NCBI GenBank assembly: GCA_038251135.1
Contig: JBBSBR010000026.1
Span: 1-10,975, forward strand
DNA: 10,975 bases
Direction: 5' to 3'
From: JBBSBR01 sp038251135
GTDB lineage: Bacteria > Patescibacteriota > Saccharimonadia > UBA4664
In this document: piece by piece, positions 5,438-10,975 of the stretch
How the letters are laid out: each line of letters begins with the position of its first letter
Numbering within the stretch: position 1 is the first letter of the stretch
Position numbers and translations under genes: made by a program
Notes under the pieces: generated by a model
Databases searched by the model: none
Told to the model about the DNA's origin: nothing
What the model saw: only the letters and a program-made list of their open reading frames with translations

Positions 5438-7519
5438 ATGGCCCGTGAATACTCACTCGAAAACACCCGAAACGTCGGAATTATTGCTCACATTGACGCC
5501 GGCAAGACGACGACTACCGAGGGCATCCTTTACCGTACCGGTAAGACCCACAAGATCGGTGAGGTCCACCAGGGTGAGGCCACCATGGACTGGATGGAGC
5601 AGGAGCAGGAGCGTGGTATTACCATTACTTCGGCCGCTACCACTTGTTTCTGGAAGGGCAAGCGCATCAACATCATCGACACGCCCGGCCACATCGACTT
5701 TACCGTTGAGGTTGAGCGTTCGCTACGCGTGCTCGACGGCGCGGTTGTGTTGTTCGACGGCAAGATGGGTGTTGAGCCTCAGAGTGAAACCGTTTGGCGC
5801 CAAGCCGACAAGTACGGCGTACCGCGAATTTGTTTCATCAACAAGATCAATCAGACCGGCGGCGACTTCTATAAGTCTATCGACAGTATTCACGAGCGTT
5901 TGAGCAAGCGCGCCTACCCGATTCACCTGCCGATCGGATTCGAGCAGACGATCAGCGGAATTGTTGACCTCATCGAGATGAAAGCTTACGGGTACAAGGA
6001 ATACCACGACCACGAACTGGTCGAGATTGAGATCCCGGCGGACATGGTCGAAAAGGCTACGCGTTACCGCAACCACCTGATCGAAGCTGCCGTTGAAGCC
6101 GACGACGCCATTATGGAGAAATATCTCGACGGCGTTGAGCTGACCGTCGACGAGATCAAGACGGTCGTGCGCAAGAGCGTACTTACCGGTACTTTCTTCG
6201 TCGTTACCGGCGGAGACGGTCGCGGCGTGATCGTGGAGAAGCTCCTCGACGCCGTAAACGACTTCCTGCCTAATCCGCTCGATATCGGCTCGGTTTGGGG
6301 CACCGACCCCAAGACCGATGCCGAACTTGAACGTAAGCCGGCCGATGAGGAGCCGTTTGCCGCCCTCGCCTTCAAAATTGCCACCGATCCGTTCATTGGT
6401 AAATTGGCATTCTTCCGCGTCTACTCCGGTACGCTCAAGAGCGGCTCTTACGTTCTAAACGCCTCGACCGGCGAGCGCGAGCGCATCGGTCGGCTGGTAC
6501 TTATGCACGCCAACTCCCGCGAAGAGGTGCAGGAAGTCCATGCCGGTGAAATTGCGGCTGCCGTGGGACTCAAAAAGACTACCACCGGCAACACCATCTG
6601 CGACGTCGATAAGCCGATTATTCTCGAGTCCATTACCTTCCCCGAGCCGGTTATCTCAATTGCCGTTGAACCGAAGACCAAGAGCGACCAAGAGAAGATG
6701 GGCAATGCCCTTCAGCGCCTCGCCGAGGAAGACCCGACCTTCCGCGTACATACCGATGAGCAGACGGCTCAGACCATTCTCGAGGGTATGGGCGAGCTCC
6801 ACCTCGATATCCTCGTCGACCGTATGCGCCGCGAATTCAAAGTTGAGGCCAACGTTGGCAAGCCCCAGGTTGCTTACCGCGAGACCATCAAGAAAGTCGC
6901 TGAAGCCCAGGGCAAGTTCGTCCGTCAGAGCGGCGGCCGCGGTCAGTATGGGGATGTCTGGATGGAGCTTACGCCGCTTGCCCCCGGCGAAGGTTTCGTC
7001 TGGGAGAATGCTATCGTGGGCGGCGTCGTACCGCGCGAATACATCAAGCCGACCGAAGAAGGCGTCAAGGAAGCCATGCTCAACGGCGTGTTGGCCGGCT
7101 TCCCGGTCGTCGACATTAAGGCCAAGCTCTTCGACGGCTCATACCACGATGTCGACTCCAACGAAATGGCCTTCAAGATCGCCGGCTCCATGGCCTTTCA
7201 GGCAGCTGCCAAAAAAGCTGATCCGATTATTCTCGAGCCCATTATGAAGGTCGAAGTAATTGTCCCCGAGGAGTACATGGGCGACGTAATCGGCGATCTC
7301 AACTCCAAGCGCGGCCGCATCGAGAAGATGGAAGACCGTTCCGGAGCCAAGGTCATCGACGCCATGGTGCCGTTGGCCGAGATGTTCGGTTATACGACAA
7401 CCTTGAGGTCGATGACGCAGGGCCGCGCTTCGAACTCGATGGAGTTTGACCACTACGAGGAGGTTCCTCGCAATGTCGCCGAGGAGATTATCGGTAAGCA
7501 GGCGGTGGCCAAGGCCTAG
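5438..7519 (+). CDS. fusA: Elongation factor G with altered G4 and G5 motifs
   Basis: EF-G is the GTPase that drives translocation of tRNAs and mRNA and, with RRF, ribosome recycling. The 693-residue protein is of normal length with all five domains: G (about 1-285), II (about 305-395), III (about 402-478), IV (about 480-600) and V (about 602-690). P-loop AHIDAGKTT (17-25), switch I Thr62, DTPGH (81-85, catalytic His85), the domain IV loop GGRGQYGDV and its tip His570 are intact. Two nucleotide-base motifs are not: G4 reads NKIN (135-138) instead of NKMD, and the G5 region reads TGGDGRG (257-263) with no SA core. The ATG at 5438 is used; an in-frame GTG at 5378 would add 20 unconserved residues. 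An AAGAAG about 7 bases upstream is a modest ribosome binding site, with AAAGGA further back. Stop is TAG. Confidence 0.97.
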   Translation: MAREYSLENTRNVGIIAHIDAGKTTTTEGILYRTGKTHKIGEVHQGEATMDWMEQEQERGITITSAATTCFWKGKRINIIDTPGHIDFTVEVERSLRVLDGAVVLFDGKMGVEPQSETVWRQADKYGVPRICFINKINQTGGDFYKSIDSIHERLSKRAYPIHLPIGFEQTISGIVDLIEMKAYGYKEYHDHELVEIEIPADMVEKATRYRNHLIEAAVEADDAIMEKYLDGVELTVDEIKTVVRKSVLTGTFFVVTGGDGRGVIVEKLLDAVNDFLPNPLDIGSVWGTDPKTDAELERKPADEEPFAALAFKIATDPFIGKLAFFRVYSGTLKSGSYVLNASTGERERIGRLVLMHANSREEVQEVHAGEIAAAVGLKKTTTGNTICDVDKPIILESITFPEPVISIAVEPKTKSDQEKMGNALQRLAEEDPTFRVHTDEQTAQTILEGMGELHLDILVDRMRREFKVEANVGKPQVAYRETIKKVAEAQGKFVRQSGGRGQYGDVWMELTPLAPGEGFVWENAIVGGVVPREYIKPTEEGVKEAMLNGVLAGFPVVDIKAKLFDGSYHDVDSNEMAFKIAGSMAFQAAAKKADPIILEPIMKVEVIVPEEYMGDVIGDLNSKRGRIEKMEDRSGAKVIDAMVPLAEMFGYTTTLRSMTQGRASNSMEFDHYEEVPRNVAEEIIGKQAVAKA

Positions 7520-7578
7520 ACTGTGGGCCGCGCGCCTTTCGCGCCAGCCCTATCGTTGAATCTTTGTACGATGTCACA

Positions 7579-7607
7579 AAATACGAACCCGTAAAGGGTT
7601 CGTATTT
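7579..7607 (+). terminator. Hairpin terminator after fusA
   Basis: A perfect 12-bp stem (7579-7590 with 7596-7607) has a 5-base GTAAA loop, 60 bases after the fusA stop. The stem ends in TTT followed by GTATT, a weak U-tract, so termination may be partial. A small GC hairpin (GCGCG 7530-7534 with CGCGC 7540-7544) lies nearer the stop. Confidence 0.7.
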
Positions 7608-7659
7608 GTATTACATCATCATACTGGGTTGGTGTAATTCGGGTAGAATTAGTAAGTGA

Positions 7660-7960
7660 TTGCAATATAGTCGGTTCGCGAAGCAAGCTTTTTGATTTTT
7701 TGTGTGCGCCGAAAACGTACGACCCTGACGTGTCATGGGGGGGGCGACAGGGTCGGTACGATCGCAAGTCTGCTGCTCTTGAGTTACCGATCGGATTGTG
7801 CGGGCGGATACGCGGGCAGCTCAGACGGAGTGTCGGATCAGGGGGTTCGTTACTTCGCAGGCTTGCGATAGTTGGGGCGGTGGGACGCTTACTGAGGGGT
7901 GAGCGTCCCACCGCTAATACAGTCTGTTATGACCTTGCTCTTACGGAGCGAGGTTTTTTG
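7660..7960 (+). ncRNA. Candidate structured RNA 1 between fusA and tuf (unidentified)
   Basis: No conserved protein gene fills this stretch, but it is dense in long complementary arms ending in an intrinsic terminator. Stem A: 7716-7727 with 7748-7760 (12 bp, one bulge) enclosing a loop with eight Gs. Stem B: ATCGCAAG 7761-7768 with CTTGCGAT 7862-7869, continued inside by TCTG/CAGA and CTGC/GCAG. Stem C: 16 bp, 7877-7892 with 7899-7914, one G-U pair. Terminator: 9 bp, 7932-7940 with 7946-7954, then TTTTTT. The G-U pairs fit the plus strand only. I looked for the conserved cores of RNase P RNA, tmRNA, SRP RNA and 5S rRNA and found none. The 5' end is unresolved; TAGAAT at 7644-7649 is a weak possible -10. 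Confidence 0.5.
7932..7959 (+). terminator. Intrinsic terminator of candidate RNA 1
   Basis: A 9-bp stem (7932-7940 with 7946-7954, one G-U pair) has a 5-base TTACG loop and runs directly into six Ts. It is plus-strand oriented. Confidence 0.88.
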
Positions 7961-7972
7961 TAGTCCTTATGC

Positions 7973-8001
7973 TTGCAAATTGGTTTGATTTAGTGTAATT
8001 T
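7973..8001 (+). promoter_or_regulatory. Possible promoter of candidate RNA 2
   Basis: TTGCAA (7973-7978) and TAATTT (7996-8001) are separated by 17 bases. The match to consensus is moderate. It lies just after terminator 1 and overlaps the 3' end of the small minus-strand ORF. Confidence 0.35.
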
Positions 8002-8136
8002 CATAAGGCACTGAATGCAGATTTCCTGCACGAGGTGCAGGTGAAGTTCACGGCCAAGCCTTGCTGCCTTGCTGGATCCGAACTCCAAGTTCACGATCCA
8101 TAGGCTGCAGTCTTCAAGTCGCAGTCTAAATCGCAC
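7990..8136 (-). CDS. Possible small protein, 48 residues, GTG start
   Basis: I do not recognise this protein. On the minus strand, AGAGGAG (plus coordinates 8145-8151) lies 8 bases before a GTG at 8136, followed by 48 codons and a TAA at 7990. The predicted product begins MRFRLRLEDCSLWIVNLEFG and ends IQCLMKLH. It is basic and rich in Leu, with three Cys residues, and has no clear signal peptide. The case rests on the strong, well-spaced ribosome binding site and a protein-like composition. Against it, the same DNA forms plus-strand stem-loops, and the frame stays open upstream to 8295 without another good start. It may be a chance ORF. Confidence 0.33.
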   Translation of the reverse strand: MRFRLRLEDCSLWIVNLEFGSSKAARLGRELHLHLVQEICIQCLMKLH

Positions 8137-8402
8137 CTTTTCATCTCCTCTTAACTTGTCCGGCAGACACCAATATTCACGATTGAGTGATGATGTGTGA
8201 CCGGACGATGTAAGCCAATTTTCCCCTGGAGGGCGGCCCCGGCAGAGTGAGTGCCAATTTCCTAGCGGGGCGCAAGCTCTGCCGGGGTTCGCCATTTTAC
8301 TTCCGGGGGATGGCCTCGCAAATCAAGGTACCGCTGCCCCTTGATGAGGCTGTCCCCCTGAATTTGAACCCTGCTCGTTATGCGAGCGGGGTTTTCTGCT
8401 TT
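8008..8402 (+). ncRNA. Candidate structured RNA 2 upstream of tuf (unidentified)
   Basis: A series of stem-loops leads to an intrinsic terminator. In order: CCTGCAC/GTGCAGG (8025-8041); GGATC-GAACT with AGTTC-GATCC (8074-8099); GTCCGG/CCGGAC with inner ACAC/GTGT and TCAC/GTGA (8158-8206); CCCCGGCAGAG/CTCTGCCGGGG (8237-8247 with 8277-8287); a 13-bp stem with two G-U pairs plus a 7-bp inner stem across a GCAA bulge (8305-8328 with 8339-8358); and the terminator (8367-8393). The G-U pairs again support the plus strand. The apical loop of the fifth stem contains GGTACCGC, reminiscent of a T-box, but other T-box features are missing. The 5' end could lie near 8008 if the weak promoter is right, or later. 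The terminator makes it separate from the tuf mRNA. Confidence 0.45.
8367..8395 (+). terminator. Intrinsic terminator upstream of the tuf promoter
   Basis: An 11-bp stem (8367-8377 with 8383-8393, one G-U pair) has a 5-base loop followed by TTTT, then CTGCTTTTT. It closes candidate RNA 2 and insulates tuf from upstream transcription. Confidence 0.88.
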
Positions 8403-8418
8403 TTAAGGGCTAATACTC

Positions 8419-8448
8419 TTTACAAAACGACCTACGATTGCCTATAAT
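8419..8448 (+). promoter_or_regulatory. tuf promoter
   Basis: A -35 TTTACA (8419-8424) and a perfect -10 TATAAT (8443-8448) are 18 bases apart. Transcription should begin near 8455. This is one of the two strongest promoters in the window, as expected for EF-Tu. Confidence 0.85.
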
Positions 8449-8454
8449 ACTAAG

Positions 8455-8657
8455 GTCCTAGCGGGCGGTATTTTTTATTGCCCATACGGCTTGTTCGTTA
8501 ATGCCGTTTCGGTATATACGCAACCAGCCAAAAAGTAGGTTAAAATTTATTTAAATTACGTTCCATTCCGGATAGCTGATGCGGCCGCCTCACGGCAGAA
8601 CCGCGTGGTCATCAAGCCACATTATCCATCTGGAATGAAACTAACTAAGGAGTATCA
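8455..8657 (+). promoter_or_regulatory. Long structured 5' leader of tuf
   Basis: About 200 bases separate the predicted start of transcription from the tuf ATG. A first hairpin (8463-8470 with 8476-8483, two G-U pairs) has a TTTTT loop and is followed by ACGGC/GCCGT. The 3' part has a closed domain: CATTCC-GGATA (8564-8574) pairs with TATCC (8623-8627) and GGAATG (8632-8637), enclosing GATG/CATC, GCGG/CCGC or GTGG/CCAC alternatives. This domain ends 8 bases before the TAAGGAG ribosome binding site (8646-8652). The AT-rich stretch 8541-8558 could hold a second promoter. A regulatory leader is plausible; no known riboswitch family was recognised. Confidence 0.5.
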
Positions 8658-9842
8658 ATGGCTGAATTTGTACGCAACAAGCCGCACGTTAACGTCGGTA
8701 CCATGGGTCACGTCGACCACGGTAAGACCACTCTAACTGCTGCCATCACCATGGTGTTGGCCAAGCACATGCCCTCAGACATCAACAAGGCGGTCAGCTA
8801 CGCTCAGATCGACAACGCTCCCGAAGAGCGCCAGCGCGGTATTACCATCGCCACCTCGCACCAGGAGTACGAGAGCGAGAAGCGTCACTACGCTCACGTC
8901 GACATGCCGGGTCACGCTGACTACGTCAAGAACATGATCACCGGTGCCGCTCAAATCGACGGCGCTATCTTGGTAGTATCCGCCGCTGACGGTCCGATGC
9001 CTCAGACCCGTGAGCACGTCGTGCTTGCCAAGCAGGTGGGCGTACCTTCCATCATGGTCTTCATGAACAAGATGGACCAAGCCGACCCCGAGCTCGCCGA
9101 CCTCGTCGAGATGGAAATTCGCGAACTTTTGACCAAGTATGAGTTCGACGGCGAGAACGCTCCCGTGATTCGCGGTTCGGCTCTGAAGGCCGTCGAAGGC
9201 GACGCCGAAGCCGAGAAGCAGATCCTTGAGCTCGTAAAAGCCATGGACGACTACCTCCCCGAGCCGAAGCGCGAAGTCGACAAGCCGTTCCTGATGCCTA
9301 TCGAAGACGTATTCTCGATCAAGGGCCGTGGAACCGTAGCCACCGGCCGCATCGAGCAGGGCAAGGTTTCGGTCAACGACCCGATCGAGATCGTGGGTAT
9401 CCGTCCGACCAAAGCTACCGTTGTAACCGGTGTCGAGATGTTCAAGAAGCTTCTTCCTGACGCTCAGGCTGGCGACAACGTCGGCGTACTGCTCCGTGGT
9501 ATTGAGCGCGACGACATTGAGCGCGGTCAGGTTCTGGCTAAGCCCGGTTCGATCACTCCTCACACCGAGTTTGACGCTGAAGTTTACGTTCTGGCCAAGG
9601 ATGAGGGCGGCCGCCACACCCCATTCTTCAAGGGCTATAAGCCTCAGTTCTACATCCGCACGACCGACGTTACCGGTGCCGTCACTCTGCCTGAAGGCGT
9701 AGAGATGGTTATGCCTGGTGACAACATCAAGATGAAGGTTGAGCTCATTGCCCCAATCGCCATGGAAGACGGTTTACGCTTCGCTATCCGCGAAGGCGGG
9801 CGTACCGTAGGCGCCGGCGTGGTGACCAAGATCATCAAGTAA
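8658..9842 (+). CDS. tuf: Elongation factor Tu
   Basis: EF-Tu delivers aminoacyl-tRNA to the ribosomal A site as a GTP ternary complex. The 394-residue protein is full length. In domain I: P-loop GHVDHGKT (18-25), switch I Thr63, G3 DMPGH (82-86, catalytic His86), G4 NKMD (137-140) and G5 SAL (174-176). Domain II runs from about 208 with KGRGTVATGRIEQG; domain III includes GGRHTPFF and FYIRTTDVTG and ends VVTKIIK. Oddities are Met instead of the Cys or Ala usual at the second position of the G3 motif, HQEYES where most have HVEYET, and no cysteine in the whole protein. TAAGGAG lies 5 bases before the ATG. The gene has its own promoter, long leader and terminator, so it is a separate unit from fusA. 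Confidence 0.98.
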   Translation: MAEFVRNKPHVNVGTMGHVDHGKTTLTAAITMVLAKHMPSDINKAVSYAQIDNAPEERQRGITIATSHQEYESEKRHYAHVDMPGHADYVKNMITGAAQIDGAILVVSAADGPMPQTREHVVLAKQVGVPSIMVFMNKMDQADPELADLVEMEIRELLTKYEFDGENAPVIRGSALKAVEGDAEAEKQILELVKAMDDYLPEPKREVDKPFLMPIEDVFSIKGRGTVATGRIEQGKVSVNDPIEIVGIRPTKATVVTGVEMFKKLLPDAQAGDNVGVLLRGIERDDIERGQVLAKPGSITPHTEFDAEVYVLAKDEGGRHTPFFKGYKPQFYIRTTDVTGAVTLPEGVEMVMPGDNIKMKVELIAPIAMEDGLRFAIREGGRTVGAGVVTKIIK

Positions 9843-9856
9843 CTTACGGGTTACAG

Positions 9857-9890
9857 CAACAAATTAGGACCTACGGGTCCTTTTTTGTTG
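9857..9890 (+). terminator. Intrinsic terminator after tuf
   Basis: AGGACC (9866-9871) pairs with GGTCCT (9876-9881) around TACG, an exceptionally stable C(UACG)G tetraloop, followed by a T-run. The flanks CAACAAA and TTTGTTG extend the pairing across a small internal loop. Confidence 0.93.
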
Positions 9891-9900
9891 TTCATAAGCA

Positions 9901-9929
9901 TTGTAATATCGTGCAAAATATGCTACTGT
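9901..9929 (+). promoter_or_regulatory. Possible promoter of the gene at 9978
   Basis: TTGTAA (9901-9906) and TACTGT (9924-9929) are 17 bases apart. The -35 is fair and the -10 is weak. The position right after the tuf terminator suits a separate promoter. Confidence 0.4.
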
Positions 9930-9977
9930 AATGTGCAAGTTTCATCCCGCAACCCCTACCGCTAGGAAGGTACGCCG

Positions 9978-10529
9978 ATGTCACTGGCAACTTACTTGGA
10001 AGCTTTCTATCCTGACAACAGGGTAGTAGACGTTACCATTCCCAGTTTCAGCTACGACGCAATGAGCCTGATTCTGGGTAACGCAAAAGCCTTCGCTGAA
10101 TTTGTGACAGCGGCCGACAAGGCGGGTTTCGGCCCGGACAGCCTGATCGAAAAAAACGTTGGCGAATTCGATCCCGAACCGCTCCAAATCGTCTTTGCTC
10201 GGCCGTATTTTACGGGCCCGATCAGCATCAAGGCCGACGGCGTACGGGTAGAGGTGTTTATGACCTTTCCGTTATGGGTCGGAGCTTGGAGCGTCGACGG
10301 TCCTGACCTGGTCGCAGACATCACCGTCTTCGAGGAGATGAACTGCCGTTTCGAACAAGTCTCAGCCGAGCGTCCCGGGCTTTTCTCGCGGCTTAAGGGC
10401 AGCCAGAATGCCGATGCATACCGTACCGTATTCGGGCAGTCGGCAAAGGCCGACCTGTACATCGCATGTCGCGATGGTAAGGTGTCGGCGGCTGCCGTCA
10501 GCCTGGCTGACGTTACAGCTGCTCTCTAA
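9978..10529 (+). CDS. Hypothetical protein between tuf and rpsJ
   Basis: I do not recognise this 183-residue protein. The start ATG is supported by AGGAAGG (9964-9970) 7 bases upstream. The N-terminus (MSLATYLEAFYP) is not a signal peptide and there is no transmembrane helix, so it is probably cytoplasmic. The predicted structure alternates strands and helices, with a hydrophobic middle (about 85-108, including VFMTFPLWVGAWSV) and an alanine-rich C-terminus. A single Gly-Leu-Phe-Ser-Arg segment near 133-137 precedes a polar stretch. There are no recognisable catalytic motifs. It sits at the str-S10 junction, with its own probable promoter and a hairpin after it. Base composition resembles its neighbours, so recent transfer is not indicated. 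Confidence 0.85.
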   Translation: MSLATYLEAFYPDNRVVDVTIPSFSYDAMSLILGNAKAFAEFVTAADKAGFGPDSLIEKNVGEFDPEPLQIVFARPYFTGPISIKADGVRVEVFMTFPLWVGAWSVDGPDLVADITVFEEMNCRFEQVSAERPGLFSRLKGSQNADAYRTVFGQSAKADLYIACRDGKVSAAAVSLADVTAAL

Positions 10530-10562
10530 GACTATTTACCGCTGGTTATCGCCAGCCCCGCA

Positions 10563-10588
10563 GCCCGTACCGTTTACTTGGTGCGGGC
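10563..10588 (+). terminator. Probable terminator after the gene at 9978
   Basis: GCCCGTACC (10563-10571) pairs with GGTGCGGGC (10580-10588), 9 bp with one G-U and an 8-base loop. The tail CTTAGCTTT is a poor U-tract. Confidence 0.55.
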
Positions 10589-10602
10589 CTTAGCTTTGAG
10601 CC

Positions 10603-10631
10603 TTGTAAAGCCGATACTTTATGGTTATAAT
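10603..10631 (+). promoter_or_regulatory. Promoter of the S10 operon
   Basis: TTGTAA (10603-10608) and a perfect TATAAT (10626-10631) are separated by 17 bases. The predicted start near 10638 leaves a leader of about 80 bases before rpsJ. In many bacteria the S10 leader is the L4 autoregulation target, but no specific structure was recognised here. Confidence 0.85.
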
Positions 10632-10717
10632 ATCGCCTAGTATCAACTAATTAATACCGATAACTCGTCCGGTTGAACTCCGCGAAGAGGTTACGGTATA
10701 GCACCAGGAGTATTTAC

Positions 10718-10975
10718 ATGGCAGCAGAAGCCGAAAAAGACCAGAAGCAACGCATTCGTATCCGTCTCAAGGCGTACGACTCGAAAGTCATCGACCAGAG
10801 CGCGAAGCAAATCATAGACACCGCGATCCGGACCGGCGCCAACGTAGCGGGACCGATTCCGCTGCCGACCGAGCGCAACGTCACCACGGTGCTGCGTTCG
10901 CCGCATGTCTACAAGGACGCTCGTGAGCAGTTCGAGATGCGAACCCACAAGCGCCTTATCGACATCACCGAGCCG
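10718..10975 (+). CDS. rpsJ: 30S ribosomal protein S10, N-terminal part
   Basis: S10 is a small-subunit head protein that also acts as NusE in antitermination. The first 86 codons are visible and the gene runs off the window; typical proteins are about 102 residues, so only a short C-terminal part is missing. Conserved elements are QRIRIRLKAYDSKVIDQSA (11-29), GPIPLPTERN (45-54), the SPHVYKDAREQFEMRTHKR block (61-79) and IDITEP at the edge. The first ten residues (MAAEAEKDQK) form a charged extension of about 7 residues relative to E. coli. AGGAG (10706-10710) lies 7 bases before the ATG. It is the first gene of the S10 operon and has its own promoter. Confidence 0.97.
   Translation, partial: MAAEAEKDQKQRIRIRLKAYDSKVIDQSAKQIIDTAIRTGANVAGPIPLPTERNVTTVLRSPHVYKDAREQFEMRTHKRLIDITEP

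Noticed and set aside
6540..7247. 235-codon frame inside fusA on the same strand
   Set aside because: It is an out-of-frame shadow, very rich in Ser/Arg/Pro, lying wholly inside the conserved EF-G coding sequence.
7516..7911. 131-codon open frame on the minus strand after fusA
   Set aside because: There is no good ribosome binding site, the composition is Arg/Pro/Ser-rich and low in hydrophobic pattern, and it overlaps the fusA terminator and the strong plus-strand helices.
8318..8345. T-box-like GGTACCGC in the apical loop of the 8305-8358 stem
   Set aside because: The match is only 8 bases. The upstream Stem I features of T-box leaders were not found, the hairpin does not compete with the following terminator, and the next gene is tuf, not a tRNA synthetase or amino acid gene.
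7660..8402. tRNA, tmRNA, RNase P RNA, SRP RNA or 5S rRNA in the fusA-tuf gap
   Set aside because: The T-loop pattern, the RNase P core, the SRP GGAA loop region and 5S rRNA conserved segments were looked for by eye and not seen. A covariance search would be decisive.
8775..9617. 280-codon open frame antisense to tuf
   Set aside because: It is a codon-bias shadow of the highly expressed tuf gene; the plus-strand EF-Tu is unambiguous.
1..10975. Possible recoding of TGA, since none of the genes here ends in TGA
   Set aside because: No conserved gene contains an in-frame TGA and glycines and tryptophans are encoded normally. Roughly ten genes ending in TAA or TAG is too few to argue for a changed code.
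1..10975. CRISPR array, insertion sequence or prophage
   Set aside because: No regularly spaced repeats, transposase-like protein, long terminal inverted repeats or phage genes are visible.

Overview
The window is a bacterial str/S10 chromosomal region, read almost entirely on the + strand: the rpoC 3' end, rpsL (S12), rpsG (S7), fusA (EF-G), tuf (EF-Tu) and the start of rpsJ (S10). The classic order is kept, but it is broken up by accessory genes and by unusually long structured gaps. The organism is bacterial (S12, S7, EF-G and EF-Tu all bacterial type, S12 of the long 138-residue form). The EF-G and EF-Tu sequence style and the many unassigned inserts resemble the Saccharibacteria (TM7/CPR) proteins I remember. 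That placement is an inference with no search behind it. Genes use the standard code: every conserved protein reads through without an in-frame TGA.

Layout. 1-384: rpoC tail. 486-902 and 1113-1589: rpsL and rpsG, separated by a structured 210-base gap and closed by a strong intrinsic terminator. 1659-2084: a PPC/DUF296 protein, convergent with an unrecognised minus-strand gene (2232-2618) across a perfect 16-bp hairpin. 2897-5241: a two-gene operon of a winged-helix-Nudix protein (likely a regulator) and an ABC-F ATPase, overlapping by one base, behind a promoter with two copies of a 9-bp palindrome. 5438-7519: fusA with its own promoter. 7520-8657: a 1.1-kb region with no conserved protein gene. 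It holds two plus-sense runs of stem-loops, each ending in an intrinsic terminator, a possible 48-codon minus-strand ORF, and the tuf promoter with a roughly 200-base structured leader. 8658-9842: tuf with terminator. 9978-10529: an unrecognised gene. 10718-end: rpsJ behind a near-consensus promoter.

Functionally this is the translation core (decoding-site protein S12, head-assembly protein S7, both elongation GTPases, S10) with a ribosome-associated ABC-F protein and its probable regulator inserted. Each block has its own promoter or terminator, so the ancestral str operon has become several transcription units. The most striking observation is that this EF-G, otherwise full length and well conserved, has altered both guanine-recognition motifs (G4 reads NKIN instead of NKxD; G5 lacks its SA core), while EF-Tu two kilobases away keeps canonical NKMD and SAL.
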